DNA of 61,652 nucleotides from Polynucleobacter meluiroseus (GCA_945947155.1 CAMEXM010000003.1:1-61652), one strand, 5' to 3'; numbered from the stretch's first letter, positions 1 through 8,121 are shown. Numbers and translations are program-made. The notes: generated from the sequence alone by a model not told the origin.

Positions 1-1
1 A

Positions 2-325
2 TTTGGTGTGATGGGTGGCAACATGCAACCGCAAGGTCATTTGCAAATGCTCATGCATTTTGTTGACGATCAGCTCAATCCCCAAGCTTGCTCTGATTCG
101 CCGCGCTGGCGCATTGATGACTCGGGAAAACTCACCGTAGAGTCTTCCATGCCAGCCGATGTTGTCGACGGTTTACGCCAGCTCGGTCACGTTGTAACGG
201 TAATGCCACATGACAGCCTTGATTTTGGCAGTGCCCAGGCAATTGCCCTGATTGGCGCGGATGCATCTAGCGGCTACATTGCTGGCAGCGATCACCGTCG
301 CGATGGCATTGCTGCTGGGTTTTAA
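2..325 (+). CDS. ggt: gamma-glutamyltransferase, C-terminal fragment
   Basis: This is the last ~107 codons of a gene that begins left of the window; the frame is open from base 2. Gamma-glutamyltranspeptidases cleave glutathione and transfer its gamma-glutamyl group, usually in the periplasm after self-cleavage into two subunits. The visible part matches the end of the small subunit. It has the glycine-rich 'GVMGGNMQPQGHLQ' segment that lies just before the C-terminal region in this family, then 'SPRWRI', and ends with 'GYIAGSDHRRDGIAAGF', close to the usual C-terminus. The catalytic threonine lies upstream, outside the window. The ATG and GTG codons near base 8 are internal codons, not a true start. 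Family assignment is confident. Whether it makes glutathione hydrolase or a cephalosporin-acylase-like relative cannot be told from this fragment. Confidence 0.85.
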   Translation, partial: FGVMGGNMQPQGHLQMLMHFVDDQLNPQACSDSPRWRIDDSGKLTVESSMPADVVDGLRQLGHVVTVMPHDSLDFGSAQAIALIGADASSGYIAGSDHRRDGIAAGF

Positions 326-382
326 TTGCCCCAGCCTAATCCCCTCCCCAACTAGCCCTTTTTTTACAGTTCCACGGTGTAA

Positions 383-404
383 GGCGATTAATCGCCGTTT
401 TTTT
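383..404 (+). terminator. short Rho-independent terminator after ggt
   Basis: A palindrome 'GGCGATTAATCGCC' (5-bp stem, 4-nt loop) is followed by G and a run of eight T. It lies 58 bases after the ggt stop and before amt, which is the expected place for ending the ggt transcript. The stem is short, so strength is uncertain. Confidence 0.55.
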
Positions 405-481
405 GCACTTATTTGGTGCAATTTTATGGATTGTTCCCTTACTTATTCCCCATAATGACGCATCAATTAAAGGGATAGGCC

Positions 482-1684
482 ATGGATTCGTTTAAGACCG
501 GTAGTGATGCGTTGTTTATTTTGATGGGCGCCATTATGGTGCTCGCCATGCATGCAGGCTTTGCATTTTTAGAGCTGGGCACCGTGCGTAAGAAAAACCA
601 AGTCAATGCACTCGTCAAAATCCTGGTTGATTTTGCGGTCTCTACGATTGCCTATTTCTTCATTGGCTACAGCATTGCCTACGGCGTCAACTTCTTTTCC
701 GGCGCTGAAGTGCTGGCCCAGAAAAATGGCTATGAACTGGTTAAATTCTTTTTCTTGCTGACTTTCGCTGCCGCTATTCCTGCCATTGTTTCTGGTGGCA
801 TTGCAGAGCGCGCGAAGTTTAATCCCCAACTGATTGCGACCTTTTTACTCGTCGGTTTTATCTATCCCTTCTTTGAAGGCATTACGTGGAATCAACAGTT
901 CGGCATCCAAGCGTGGATTAAAGAACTCACTGGCGAAGAGTTCCATGATTTTGCAGGCTCCATCGTAGTTCACGCCATGGGCGGTTGGATTGCCCTGCCC
1001 GCTATTCTGCTGCTTGGTGCGCGCCGTGGTCGCTACACCAAAGACGGCAACGTCTCAGCGCACCCACCTTCCAACATTCCATTTTTAGCATTGGGTGCTT
1101 GGATTTTGGCGGTGGGTTGGTTTGGCTTTAATGTAATGAGCGCGCAAACCATCGATAAGATCAGCGGCCTCGTTGCACTTAACTCTTTAATGGCCATGGT
1201 TGGCGGTACCTTGTCTGCGTGGCTGATTGGTAAAAACGATCCAGGCTTTTCCTATAACGGCCCCTTAGCTGGCTTAGTGGCAGTCTGCGCCGGCTCTGAC
1301 CTGATGCATCCCTTGGGCTCCTTAATCGTTGGCCTGGTTGCAGGCGCTTTATTTGTATACACCTTCACGCTCGCGCAAAACCGCTGGAAGATCGACGACG
1401 TCCTTGGAGTCTGGCCATTGCATGGCTTATGCGGTCTTTGGGGCGGCATCGCTGCCGGCATCTTTGGCTCTACAGCGCTGGGTGGACTGGGTGGCATTTC
1501 CATTGCTGGGCAGCTAATTGGAAGCTTCCTCGGGGTCAGCGTTGCGCTGGTTGGTGGCTTTGTGGTTTATGGCCTACTTAAAGTAGTGATGGGCCTACGC
1601 TTATCCCAGGAAGAAGAGTTCGATGGGGCAGACTTGAGCATTCACCGGATCTCCTCCACCCCTGATCGTGAATCAAGCTGGTAA
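482..1684 (+). CDS. amt: ammonium transporter (Amt family)
   Basis: This is a 400-residue polytopic inner-membrane channel that takes up ammonium/ammonia. The protein is hydrophobic almost throughout, with about 11 predicted membrane segments. It carries family landmarks: 'AGFAFLELGTVRKKN' in the first helix pair, 'DFAGSIVVHAMGG' with the first pore histidine, and 'GVWPLHGLCGLWGGIAAG' with the second pore histidine. The cytoplasmic C-terminal tail contains 'EEEFDGADLSIH', the region that contacts PII/GlnK proteins in this family. No glnK gene is adjacent, so any PII partner must be encoded elsewhere. There is no obvious N-terminal signal peptide. The start is supported by an 'AAAGGGATAG' ribosome-binding site just upstream. 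I see no clear sigma-54 promoter in the 156-base gap before it. Confidence 0.95.
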   Translation: MDSFKTGSDALFILMGAIMVLAMHAGFAFLELGTVRKKNQVNALVKILVDFAVSTIAYFFIGYSIAYGVNFFSGAEVLAQKNGYELVKFFFLLTFAAAIPAIVSGGIAERAKFNPQLIATFLLVGFIYPFFEGITWNQQFGIQAWIKELTGEEFHDFAGSIVVHAMGGWIALPAILLLGARRGRYTKDGNVSAHPPSNIPFLALGAWILAVGWFGFNVMSAQTIDKISGLVALNSLMAMVGGTLSAWLIGKNDPGFSYNGPLAGLVAVCAGSDLMHPLGSLIVGLVAGALFVYTFTLAQNRWKIDDVLGVWPLHGLCGLWGGIAAGIFGSTALGGLGGISIAGQLIGSFLGVSVALVGGFVVYGLLKVVMGLRLSQEEEFDGADLSIHRISSTPDRESSW

Positions 1685-1716
1685 AACGCATCACAGTCCT
1701 GTCTAAATAGCCTATC

Positions 1717-1722
1717 TATAAT
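1717..1722 (+). promoter_or_regulatory. possible -10 box for a leaderless gamma-CA transcript
   Basis: A perfect TATAAT hexamer lies five bases before the ATG at 1728, and no Shine-Dalgarno sequence is present. Transcription would begin at or next to the start codon. I cannot find a convincing -35 box at 16-18 bp, so this is a weak call. Confidence 0.35.
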
Positions 1723-1727
1723 GGGGT

Positions 1728-2252
1728 ATGGCTATTTATGAACTCGATGGTATTGCACCCCAATTAGAAGAAGGTGCTTTTGTGGCGGACAGCGCTGAGG
1801 TAATTGGGCATGTCCGCTTGGGCAAAAACGCCAGCGTCTGGTCAAAAACCGTGGTGCGTGGCGACAATGACCAAGTCACTATTGGCGACGAGAGCAATGT
1901 GCAAGACGCATCCGTACTCCACTCCGATCCTGGATTTCCACTCACCATTGGCAAGCGGGTCTCGATTGGCCACAAAGTCATGTTGCATGGTTGCACGATT
2001 GGTGATGGCACTCTAATCGGTATTGGAGCGATCGTGCTTAACGGCGCCAACATTGGTAAGCACTGTTTAGTCGGTGCTGGCGCCCTCGTCACCGAAGGAA
2101 AAGAATTTCCGGATGGCTCGATGATTCTGGGTTCACCTGCCAAAGCAGTCAAACAACTCAGCCCAGAACACATTCAGAATATCGAGCGTATTGCGGATCA
2201 CTACGTTGAGAACGCCGCGCGCTTTCGGACCGGCTTAAAAAAAATCGGCTAA
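1728..2252 (+). CDS. gamma carbonic anhydrase-like hexapeptide-repeat protein
   Basis: This is a 174-residue protein of the YrdA/PaaY/CaiE group of gamma-class carbonic anhydrase homologues. Imperfect hexapeptide repeats run from about residue 15 to 135 and predict a left-handed parallel beta-helix with a C-terminal helix. Members form trimers with metal at subunit interfaces. The expected metal-ligand histidines are visible in 'VLHSDPGFP', 'SIGHKVMLHGC' and nearby. 'VRGDNDQVTIGDESNVQDASVLH' is a strong family signature. Carbonic anhydrase activity is known for some relatives and absent in others, so the reaction is not certain. It follows amt after 43 bases and is followed 6 bases later by the AEC permease gene, so the last two could be co-transcribed. 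Confidence 0.9.
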   Translation: MAIYELDGIAPQLEEGAFVADSAEVIGHVRLGKNASVWSKTVVRGDNDQVTIGDESNVQDASVLHSDPGFPLTIGKRVSIGHKVMLHGCTIGDGTLIGIGAIVLNGANIGKHCLVGAGALVTEGKEFPDGSMILGSPAKAVKQLSPEHIQNIERIADHYVENAARFRTGLKKIG

Positions 2253-2258
2253 GTTACT

Positions 2259-3194
2259 TTGCTACCCGTACTCAGTGTTGTTGTCCCGGTTTTTGCGCTG
2301 ATTCTCGCGGGATTTATTGCGGGCAAAACCGGCAAGCTTGGTCCCAACGCCTCGACTGAAATCAATCGCTTTGTGGTCTGGTTGGCGCTGCCTGCACAGC
2401 TCTTTAATTTCACCGCCAATAGCAATTGGCAAACCCTATGGCAACCTGGCTTCATCATTGCGTTTAGTGCAGGGTGTTTTGCAGTCTTCATCGCGCTGCT
2501 TCTATACCGCTGGTATCACACACGCGATTGGGCAGCAGCAAGCTTTACTGGTCTCAGCGGCTCGTACTCAAACACCGGCTATATGGGCATTCCGCTTTGC
2601 CTCTTAGCGCTCGGCGATGCTGGCCTGGCGCCTGCGGTGATCGCCACCTTGGTGGTAGTCTGCGGGCTCTTTGCTCTCGCGATTGTCTTTATTGAGTTCG
2701 GTAAACAATCGCATAAGCCCTGGTATGAAATCATTGGCATTGTTCTGGGCTCATTAGTAAAAAATCCCTTATTGGTTTCGCCGGTTGCGGGCGTTGTATG
2801 GTCTGCCAGTGGCCTGCAGATGATTGAACCCGCTCAGCAGTTTTTATCCTTCCTGGCGGCGGCTGCCAGTCCCTGCGCGCTCGTATCGATTGGCCTTTTT
2901 CTGATGCAAAAGAGCGATGGAAAAGTGAGCGGAGTCTGGAGCTTAACGTTCATTAAGTTAATCGTACAACCCGGTGTGGCTTGGCTCGTTGCCGGGCCTA
3001 TTTTGGGTCTGCCACTATTCTGGGTTCAGGCTGCCGTACTCATGAGTGCTCTACCCACAGGAACCGGGCCCTTTATGCTGGCGCAGTATTATCAAGCCGA
3101 TGGGGCTGCAATCTCACGGGTCGTTTTACAAACCACGCTGGGCTCAGTCGTTACCCTATCAATGATCATCTGGTGGATCAATCAGACTACCTAA
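2259..3194 (+). CDS. AEC-family transporter (auxin efflux carrier-like permease)
   Basis: This is a 311-residue integral membrane protein of the AEC (PF03547) family, with about ten membrane helices arranged as two similar halves. The N-terminus 'VVVPVFALILAGFIAGKTG' and the central 'SYSNTGYMGIPL' segment (N-x-G-x-x-G-x-P in the first half) are typical, as is 'SALPTGTGPFMLAQYY' in the second half. Bacterial members move organic acids such as malate or malonate, or are of unknown substrate. Nothing in the sequence or neighbours fixes the substrate here. The ORF starts with TTG six bases after the gamma-CA stop, and no better ATG exists in a suitable place. Its 3' end faces maiA with a 9-base gap. 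Confidence 0.88.
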   Translation: MLPVLSVVVPVFALILAGFIAGKTGKLGPNASTEINRFVVWLALPAQLFNFTANSNWQTLWQPGFIIAFSAGCFAVFIALLLYRWYHTRDWAAASFTGLSGSYSNTGYMGIPLCLLALGDAGLAPAVIATLVVVCGLFALAIVFIEFGKQSHKPWYEIIGIVLGSLVKNPLLVSPVAGVVWSASGLQMIEPAQQFLSFLAAAASPCALVSIGLFLMQKSDGKVSGVWSLTFIKLIVQPGVAWLVAGPILGLPLFWVQAAVLMSALPTGTGPFMLAQYYQADGAAISRVVLQTTLGSVVTLSMIIWWINQTT

Positions 3195-3203
3195 GCTGCA
3201 AAA

Positions 3204-3872
3204 CTAAAACGGTGGATTAGCGCCCTCGGCATCGATTTGTTTTTCCCACGAGGCATCGATAAATGCCGGCAGTGTCATGCACTCCTGAAAAATGGCCATC
3301 AAGCGCGGATAGAGTGCGACATCCATCTTGGCATCGAGTGCATTAAAGAGCTGTGGTACCAAACAGATATCCGCCAGCGTGATCTGATCACCATAACAAA
3401 AACGCCCTGAGCGCCCATCCCTGCTGATCTGGGCTTCAAGCCCAGCAAGGCCGGTAGCAACCCAATGCCGATACCAAATACTGCGGGCCTCTTCACTGAC
3501 TTCCAATTGACGAACGAGGTAGCGTGATACCCGTAAATTATTAATCGGGTGAATATCTGCAGCAATATCCAAGGCTAAGGCGCGCACCCAAGCGCGATCA
3601 ACTGGACTGCTGGGCAGCAGCGGTGGCTCGGGATAGACTTCATCTAGGTAGTCGACGATGGTAAGCGATTGGTGAATGCGCACATCACCCTCTTCATACA
3701 GCGGAATTAAGCGATTGGGATTTTTCTCGCCATACTCAGGCTGCAGCTGATCGCCACCTTTTTTAGTGAGGTGCGTGGCAATGGTGTCGTAATCAATGCC
3801 CTTGAGGTTTAGCGCAATGCGAACCCGAAAGGCTGCCGAGCTTCGCCAAAAACTATAGAGACGGGGTTTCAT
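3204..3872 (-). CDS. maiA: maleylacetoacetate isomerase (zeta-class GST)
   Basis: This is a 222-residue two-domain glutathione S-transferase-fold enzyme. It isomerises maleylacetoacetate to fumarylacetoacetate in tyrosine and homogentisate breakdown. The N-terminal thioredoxin-like domain begins 'LYSFWRSSAAFRVRIALNLKG'. The family motif is SSCS-x-R-V-R, and here Ala stands at the Cys position, a variant I recall as common in bacterial MaiA. 'NPNRLIPLYEEG' and 'IHQSLTIVDYLDE' form the glutathione site. The C-terminal helical domain carries 'FCYGDQITLADICLVPQ'. No other tyrosine-degradation gene (hmgA, fahA) is in the window. It could therefore be a zeta GST acting on another substrate, for example maleylpyruvate. 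Confidence 0.87.
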   Translation of the reverse strand: MKPRLYSFWRSSAAFRVRIALNLKGIDYDTIATHLTKKGGDQLQPEYGEKNPNRLIPLYEEGDVRIHQSLTIVDYLDEVYPEPPLLPSSPVDRAWVRALALDIAADIHPINNLRVSRYLVRQLEVSEEARSIWYRHWVATGLAGLEAQISRDGRSGRFCYGDQITLADICLVPQLFNALDAKMDVALYPRLMAIFQECMTLPAFIDASWEKQIDAEGANPPF

Positions 3873-3911
3873 AGAAAGTACTTCACAAAAAAGATGGAAA
3901 GAATGAAAGCA

Positions 3912-4541
3912 TTATCGTGAGCGCATAATAAAGCGCTTCGGTACCCGCAGATTCCAATGAATAGCGGCGGCTCTAAAACCAAAGATCAGCAGCATGCAGG
4001 CAATCGCACCTTGCGTTGTATAGCCAGGCGCGTATTCCAAAATCAAGACGTACAGAATGCAGCCCAGCGATACTGGAATGGCATAGAGCTCGTGCGACAT
4101 CAAGAGGTTTTTTCTACCCGCCACCATATCGCGAATCAGACCCCCGCCAATCGCGGTAATCACACCGAGAATTACTGGGGCGAGCGGTAAACCGAAATCC
4201 ATATTCCAGGCCTTATCAGCCCCCTGAATGCCAAACAAGGCCGCGCCGAATCCATCCAAGTAAAGCATCCAGCGGTAAATCTGTGGCTGTGTAAAAAAGG
4301 CTTCTAAGTAAAAGGCAATAGCGCTAGCAGCCAAGGCAACCCACAAATAAATCGGCAGGCTGGCCCAAAAAACCGGGGTTTCTAAAATCAGGTCGCGCAC
4401 GGTGCCGCCACCAATCGCGGTGATCAATCCCAATACCATCACACCAAATAAATCCACGCCCCGATCGGCAATAGCGAGCACGCCAGTCACCGCAAACGCT
4501 ACGGTAGCGATAATGCCGATCCAAAAACTGAGGTTTTCCAT
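3912..4541 (-). CDS. TRIC-family (UPF0126/YadS) membrane protein
   Basis: This is a 209-residue protein with about seven transmembrane helices. It contains the duplicated signature of the bacterial trimeric intracellular cation channel family: 'GLITAIGGGTVRDLILE' near residue 40 and 'GVITAIGGGLIRDMVAG' near residue 125. The two repeats form inverted halves lining a pore in characterised prokaryotic TRIC channels, which conduct K+ and Na+. A role here is inferred from family only. It lies 39 bases upstream of maiA on the same strand, so the two may share a transcript. A terminator for the upstream symporter operon sits just before it, which implies it has its own promoter. Confidence 0.88.
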   Translation of the reverse strand: MENLSFWIGIIATVAFAVTGVLAIADRGVDLFGVMVLGLITAIGGGTVRDLILETPVFWASLPIYLWVALAASAIAFYLEAFFTQPQIYRWMLYLDGFGAALFGIQGADKAWNMDFGLPLAPVILGVITAIGGGLIRDMVAGRKNLLMSHELYAIPVSLGCILYVLILEYAPGYTTQGAIACMLLIFGFRAAAIHWNLRVPKRFIMRSR

Positions 4542-4587
4542 AGGGTGCAGTCTAAAGCACTTCGCTAGCCCTACTGATTTTTAGGCA

Positions 4588-4615
4588 ATAAAAAACCCGC
4601 TCCGAGGAGCGGGTT
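4588..4615 (-). terminator. Rho-independent terminator of the symporter operon
   Basis: On the minus strand, 'AACCCGCTCC' and 'GGAGCGGGTT' form a 9-10 bp GC-rich stem followed by a run of T. It lies 41 bases after the symporter stop codon and before the TRIC gene. The stem is nearly perfect, so this is a strong call. Confidence 0.88.
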
Positions 4616-4656
4616 AGTTAAAGCCCAAGATTACTCTTGGTTATTCAATACGCAAT

Positions 4657-6798
4657 TTAACTTGATTCCGTATTCATTGTATCGCCGCGTAAGGTTGGGT
4701 AACGTACGTGATCGATCAGGTCTTGAATATCTTTACGTGGGGCTGGGGTTACCAAGCTCACCAAGATAATCGCGGCAAAACCGAGTGGCACGCCAAATAC
4801 ACCGGCTGAAATTGGCGCAATACCGTACCAAAGTTCAACAGGTGAGGTTACGCCGAATACACCGCGCATCCAAGGCTGAGTCGTGATCATGTAATACAAG
4901 GTAATACCCAAACCAAGCACCATACCAACGCAAGCACCCGCTTTGTTAGCACGCTTCCAGAAAATACCAAGGGTAAGTGCTGGGAAGAACGCTGCAGCAG
5001 CAAAGGAGAAGGCCGCGCCAACCAAGAACAAGATGTCCGCCGGTTTCTGAGCCGCAACATACGCTGCCGCTAGAGCCACAACTACCAACAATGCTTTGGA
5101 AATTGCAACACGACGGCTTGCAGGTGCATTTGGGTCGATCATCTTGTAGTACAGGTCATGTGACAGTGCGTTAGCAATGGTCAACAATAGTCCGTCAGCA
5201 GTCGACAGAGCTGCAGCCAAACCACCCGCTGCCACCATGCCGGAGATCACGTATGGTAAGCCACCGATTTCTGGGGTTGCCAGAACGATGATGTCACCAC
5301 CAATGGTCATTTCAGCCAACTGGAAAATACCGTCTTTATTGATGTCAGCAACAGACAATAAAGCAGGATCTACCTTGGACCATGATGAAATCCAGGCCGG
5401 CAATTGATCAAATGGCGTTCCGACGAGCACTGTAAAGACCTCGTACTTTACCAAGACTGCTAAAGCAGGCGCGGTGAAATACAGCAAGAAGATGAAGAAC
5501 AAGGACCATGTCACCGACTCACGCGCTTGCTTTACCGACGGGGTCGTGTAAAAACGCATCAGAATGTGTGGCAATGCCGCTGTACCCACCATCAAACAGA
5601 AGATCAAGGCTAAGAAGTTACGACGTGAGGTATCGAAAGCCGTACGGGCCTTTTCGTCACCGTCTGGGTTGCCCGCAAACTGCTGAGCATGACGAGGCAT
5701 GTTAGCAAGTTGGTTCGAGCGGTTGGTTGCGCCGGTTCGTTGTGTTGTCCACAATTTTTTCGCTGCTTCTGCATCTTTTGGAACTGCAGCCAAGGCTTTT
5801 TCAGCTGCTGCGATTTCAGGTGCAGGTGCATTTGCAGCCTTCAACTCAACAACTTTTTGCTCGGCAGCCGCTTTATCCGCAGCCAATGCAGCAGGAACGT
5901 CTTTCAACTTCTCGGTAAGAGCATCAGCACGTGCTTTGAAAATCGCACGAACTTCGAGCTCTTTTGGATCCTTGATCAGTTCGGCTTCTTTGGCAGTTAC
6001 TTTTTCAAGTTGTGGGCCGTAAGCAAACTGAGGGATCGGATTGCCAGTTTGCTTAACGGATAACCAAACTACTGGAACCATGTAAGCAATGATCAAGATG
6101 ATGTACTGCGCAACTTGTGTCCAAGTAACCGCACGCATACCACCCAAGAAGGAGCAAACCAAAATACCAGCCAAGCCCAAGAAGATACCGATCTCAAATG
6201 GGACGCCAGCTAAACGGGTTGTAATCAAACCAACGCCGTAAATCTGGGCAACCACATAGGTGAACGAGACCAAAATCGCAGCAAGGATTCCGAGGAAACG
6301 AGGTAGGTTGCCGTCATAGCGCGCGCCCAAGAAGTCAGGGATCGTGAACTGACCGAACTTACGCAAGTAAGGGGCCAAGAACAACGCTACTAAACAATAA
6401 CCACCGGTCCAGCCCATGATGAAGGCCAAACCGCCGTAACCGGTCAAGTACAAAGTACCTGCCATACCGATAAACGACGCGGCCGACATCCAGTCCGAAC
6501 CCGTTGCCATACCGTTGTACATCGCCGGAACGCGTCGACCAGCTACATAGTATTCCGCAGCGTCATTGGTACGACTCATTACGCCAATACCCGCGTAGAG
6601 CAATATCGTTGCGCCTAAGAATACGTAACCAATCATCGCTCGGCCTAAGCCCATTTGTTCTGCAATACCTAAAATTAGAACGAAGGATATAAAGCCGACG
6701 GTGTACCACGTGTAAATCTTGTTTAGGCCTTTTTTAAAGTCGGCATTACTTCCGCCGCCGCCAAACATACTGCCATCACTAGGTGTCATTCCAGCCAT
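4657..6798 (-). CDS. ActP-like sodium:solute symporter (VC_2705 subfamily)
   Basis: This is a 713-residue inner-membrane carrier of the sodium:solute symporter family, in the subfamily that pairs with a DUF4212 small subunit. Relatives such as ActP carry acetate and other small monocarboxylates. 'DAAEYYVAGRRVPAMYNGMATGSDWMSAASF' is the conserved N-terminal region, followed by 'FTIPDFLGARY'. There are about 13 membrane helices. Between two helices (roughly residues 280-390) sits a long hydrophilic Ala/Lys/Glu-rich stretch predicted to be helical or coiled coil, which ActP itself lacks. The gene starts two bases after the small-subunit stop codon and shares its transcript. A DUF294/CBS regulator and an exonuclease lie upstream on the same strand, as in relatives. 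Substrate is inferred, not shown. Confidence 0.92.
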   Translation of the reverse strand: MAGMTPSDGSMFGGGGSNADFKKGLNKIYTWYTVGFISFVLILGIAEQMGLGRAMIGYVFLGATILLYAGIGVMSRTNDAAEYYVAGRRVPAMYNGMATGSDWMSAASFIGMAGTLYLTGYGGLAFIMGWTGGYCLVALFLAPYLRKFGQFTIPDFLGARYDGNLPRFLGILAAILVSFTYVVAQIYGVGLITTRLAGVPFEIGIFLGLAGILVCSFLGGMRAVTWTQVAQYIILIIAYMVPVVWLSVKQTGNPIPQFAYGPQLEKVTAKEAELIKDPKELEVRAIFKARADALTEKLKDVPAALAADKAAAEQKVVELKAANAPAPEIAAAEKALAAVPKDAEAAKKLWTTQRTGATNRSNQLANMPRHAQQFAGNPDGDEKARTAFDTSRRNFLALIFCLMVGTAALPHILMRFYTTPSVKQARESVTWSLFFIFLLYFTAPALAVLVKYEVFTVLVGTPFDQLPAWISSWSKVDPALLSVADINKDGIFQLAEMTIGGDIIVLATPEIGGLPYVISGMVAAGGLAAALSTADGLLLTIANALSHDLYYKMIDPNAPASRRVAISKALLVVVALAAAYVAAQKPADILFLVGAAFSFAAAAFFPALTLGIFWKRANKAGACVGMVLGLGITLYYMITTQPWMRGVFGVTSPVELWYGIAPISAGVFGVPLGFAAIILVSLVTPAPRKDIQDLIDHVRYPTLRGDTMNTESS

Positions 6799-6800
6799 GA

Positions 6801-7064
6801 TTAGTCCTCCTCCACTTCAGCGCAATCGTATTCTTTGTCTAGGTTATTCATGTAGTGCGCGTAGTAGGCAATGATCAGAACATAAGTCACTAAAGCGCCT
6901 TGTGCACCGACCCAAAAACTAAACGGCCATCCAAAAAAATTAAAGCTTAAATCACGGGCGTAATAGCCCACAACAAAGGTCACGATGAACCAGATGGCTA
7001 ACAGAATTGCTGTCATCCGTAGGTTTTTGGACCAATATTGTTTATGCGATTCTGTTAATTGCAT
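6801..7064 (-). CDS. DUF4212 protein, symporter small subunit
   Basis: This is an 87-residue protein with two transmembrane helices, matching the DUF4212 family (also called sodium/substrate symporter small subunit, similar in role to YjcH beside ActP). It has the characteristic N-terminal 'HKQYWSKNLRMTAILLAIWF' and 'FFGWPFSFWVGAQGALVTYV', and ends with an acidic tail 'DKEYDCAEVEED'. The ribosome-binding site 'AAAGGAGAAAC' lies just before the ATG. It precedes the symporter gene by two bases, so translational coupling is likely. The family always occurs next to this symporter type, which supports an accessory role in assembly or activity. Confidence 0.92.
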   Translation of the reverse strand: MQLTESHKQYWSKNLRMTAILLAIWFIVTFVVGYYARDLSFNFFGWPFSFWVGAQGALVTYVLIIAYYAHYMNNLDKEYDCAEVEED

Positions 7065-7136
7065 AACAGTTTCTCCTTTAGTTAAAAAAATACATCTACT
7101 ACTAATGCACTACTTAATACACACTACTAAAAACCA

Positions 7137-7712
7137 CTAAACACCTAAACCGGTTTCCCGTTCTAGCTGCTTAGCAAATTTGGGTTCAAATTCTTTGAGG
7201 TGAAGAATGATTTTAGTGGCCTCTTCAGGCTGGTTGCGCTCGGCATACACCCGGGCCAGCTGGTACCAGGCGTATGGGCTCATCGGCTGCAATTTGGTGT
7301 TTTTCTTGAGGGCCTTGATGGCCTCGTCAAAGCGCTGGAGCTGTATTAATACCAATCCAAGCCCATACCAGGCTTGGTCTAAATTTTCATTGAGCTTAAT
7401 GGCTTGGCGAAAGCTGTGTTCCGCATCCTGAACCTGCCCCATCTCTTCCTGCAAGAAACCGAGGTTGTACCAAATGGCGGCGGATACATCGGGCTTTTGT
7501 GTTAAGCGTTTGTAGTCAGCAATCGCGCCTGCTTTATCGCCATGCTCGGTCTTCATAAACGCCAGGCTAGTAATGACATAGTCATCATGGGGGAAGCGGC
7601 GATTCATTTCTTCGAACACATCCATCGCTTGGTTTTTTAAACCAAAAGTGATTAATGCGTTCGCACGTAACTTCAACAGGTACCAATCGAGATTGCGTTT
7701 GTTTACTGGCAT
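7137..7712 (-). CDS. TPR-repeat protein
   Basis: This is a 191-residue soluble protein made mostly of tetratricopeptide repeats, which are helical pairs that bind other proteins. At least three units are visible: 'AAIWYNLGFLQEEMGQVQDA', 'DQAWYGLGLVLIQLQRFDEA' and 'PYAWYQLARVYAERNQPEEA', each with the typical W-Y-x-L-G/A spacing. There is no signal peptide or membrane segment. It lies between the small membrane protein (overlapping its end by 10 bases) and the DUF4212 gene, 72 bases away, so it is probably in the same transcription unit. A scaffold role for the symporter or its small membrane neighbour is possible, but this is inference from position. Confidence 0.85.
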   Translation of the reverse strand: MPVNKRNLDWYLLKLRANALITFGLKNQAMDVFEEMNRRFPHDDYVITSLAFMKTEHGDKAGAIADYKRLTQKPDVSAAIWYNLGFLQEEMGQVQDAEHSFRQAIKLNENLDQAWYGLGLVLIQLQRFDEAIKALKKNTKLQPMSPYAWYQLARVYAERNQPEEATKIILHLKEFEPKFAKQLERETGLGV

Positions 7713-7999
7713 ATTTCAATCCCGATGGAGATGCAGTGCTCAATCTTAGCCAGGGTCACAGCGATATAGAGAACGCTCACAATACAAAATGCCACAAAAG
7801 GCACTTGCCTATCCAGAATTTGCTTGGGCGAAATGAAGCGCGCTAGAAGTGTCCATGGCTTATTAATAATGCCGATCAATTGATAAAACAAATTGGTGTC
7901 GCGCTTTTGTCCAGCCAATACATAAAGCAAGCCTTGGCCAATCAGACCTAAGGCGCCGATGTACAAAATCAACTGAGCGATATTCAAAAATAAAAGCAC
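7703..7999 (-). CDS. small membrane protein of unknown function
   Basis: I do not recognise this 98-residue protein. It has a long N-terminal hydrophobic segment ('LNIAQLILYIGALGLIGQGLLYVLAG'), a basic central loop ('NKPWTLLARFISPKQILDRQ') and a second hydrophobic segment ('VPFVAFCIVSVLYIAVTL'). A two-helix inner-membrane protein with a central cytoplasmic loop is likely. The start is GTG, supported by 'AGGATTATTA' upstream. It overlaps the TPR gene by 10 bases, so the two are probably translated together and may act together. Confidence 0.75.
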   Translation of the reverse strand: MLLFLNIAQLILYIGALGLIGQGLLYVLAGQKRDTNLFYQLIGIINKPWTLLARFISPKQILDRQVPFVAFCIVSVLYIAVTLAKIEHCISIGIEICQ

Positions 8000-8094
8000 T
8001 AATAATCCTAAAAGTTACATTCCGACTCGGAAGGCTCGGAAGTACAAGGATTATGGTGCCTATGGCATGGTCACTAAATCAGTGCTTTCCCCTA

Positions 8095-8121
8095 TAAAAC
8101 CGTGAAAAAATGACGGTTTTA
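8095..8121 (-). terminator. hairpin after the exonuclease gene, possible terminator
   Basis: 'TAAAACCGT' and 'ACGGTTTTA' form a perfect 9-bp stem around a 9-base loop, starting 10 bases after the exonuclease stop. Only a few T residues follow, so it may be a weak terminator or an RNA-protecting hairpin. Confidence 0.45.

Noticed and set aside
431-456. TTGTTC/CATAAT as a promoter for amt
   Set aside because: The spacing is 14 bases and the -35 match is weak. I also found no sigma-54 element, so the amt promoter remains undefined.
5689-6063. Plus-strand ORFs inside the symporter gene (124 and 107 residues)
   Set aside because: They lie opposite the Ala/Lys/Glu-rich insertion, where alternate frames stay open because of composition. 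They resemble no protein and have no ribosome-binding site.
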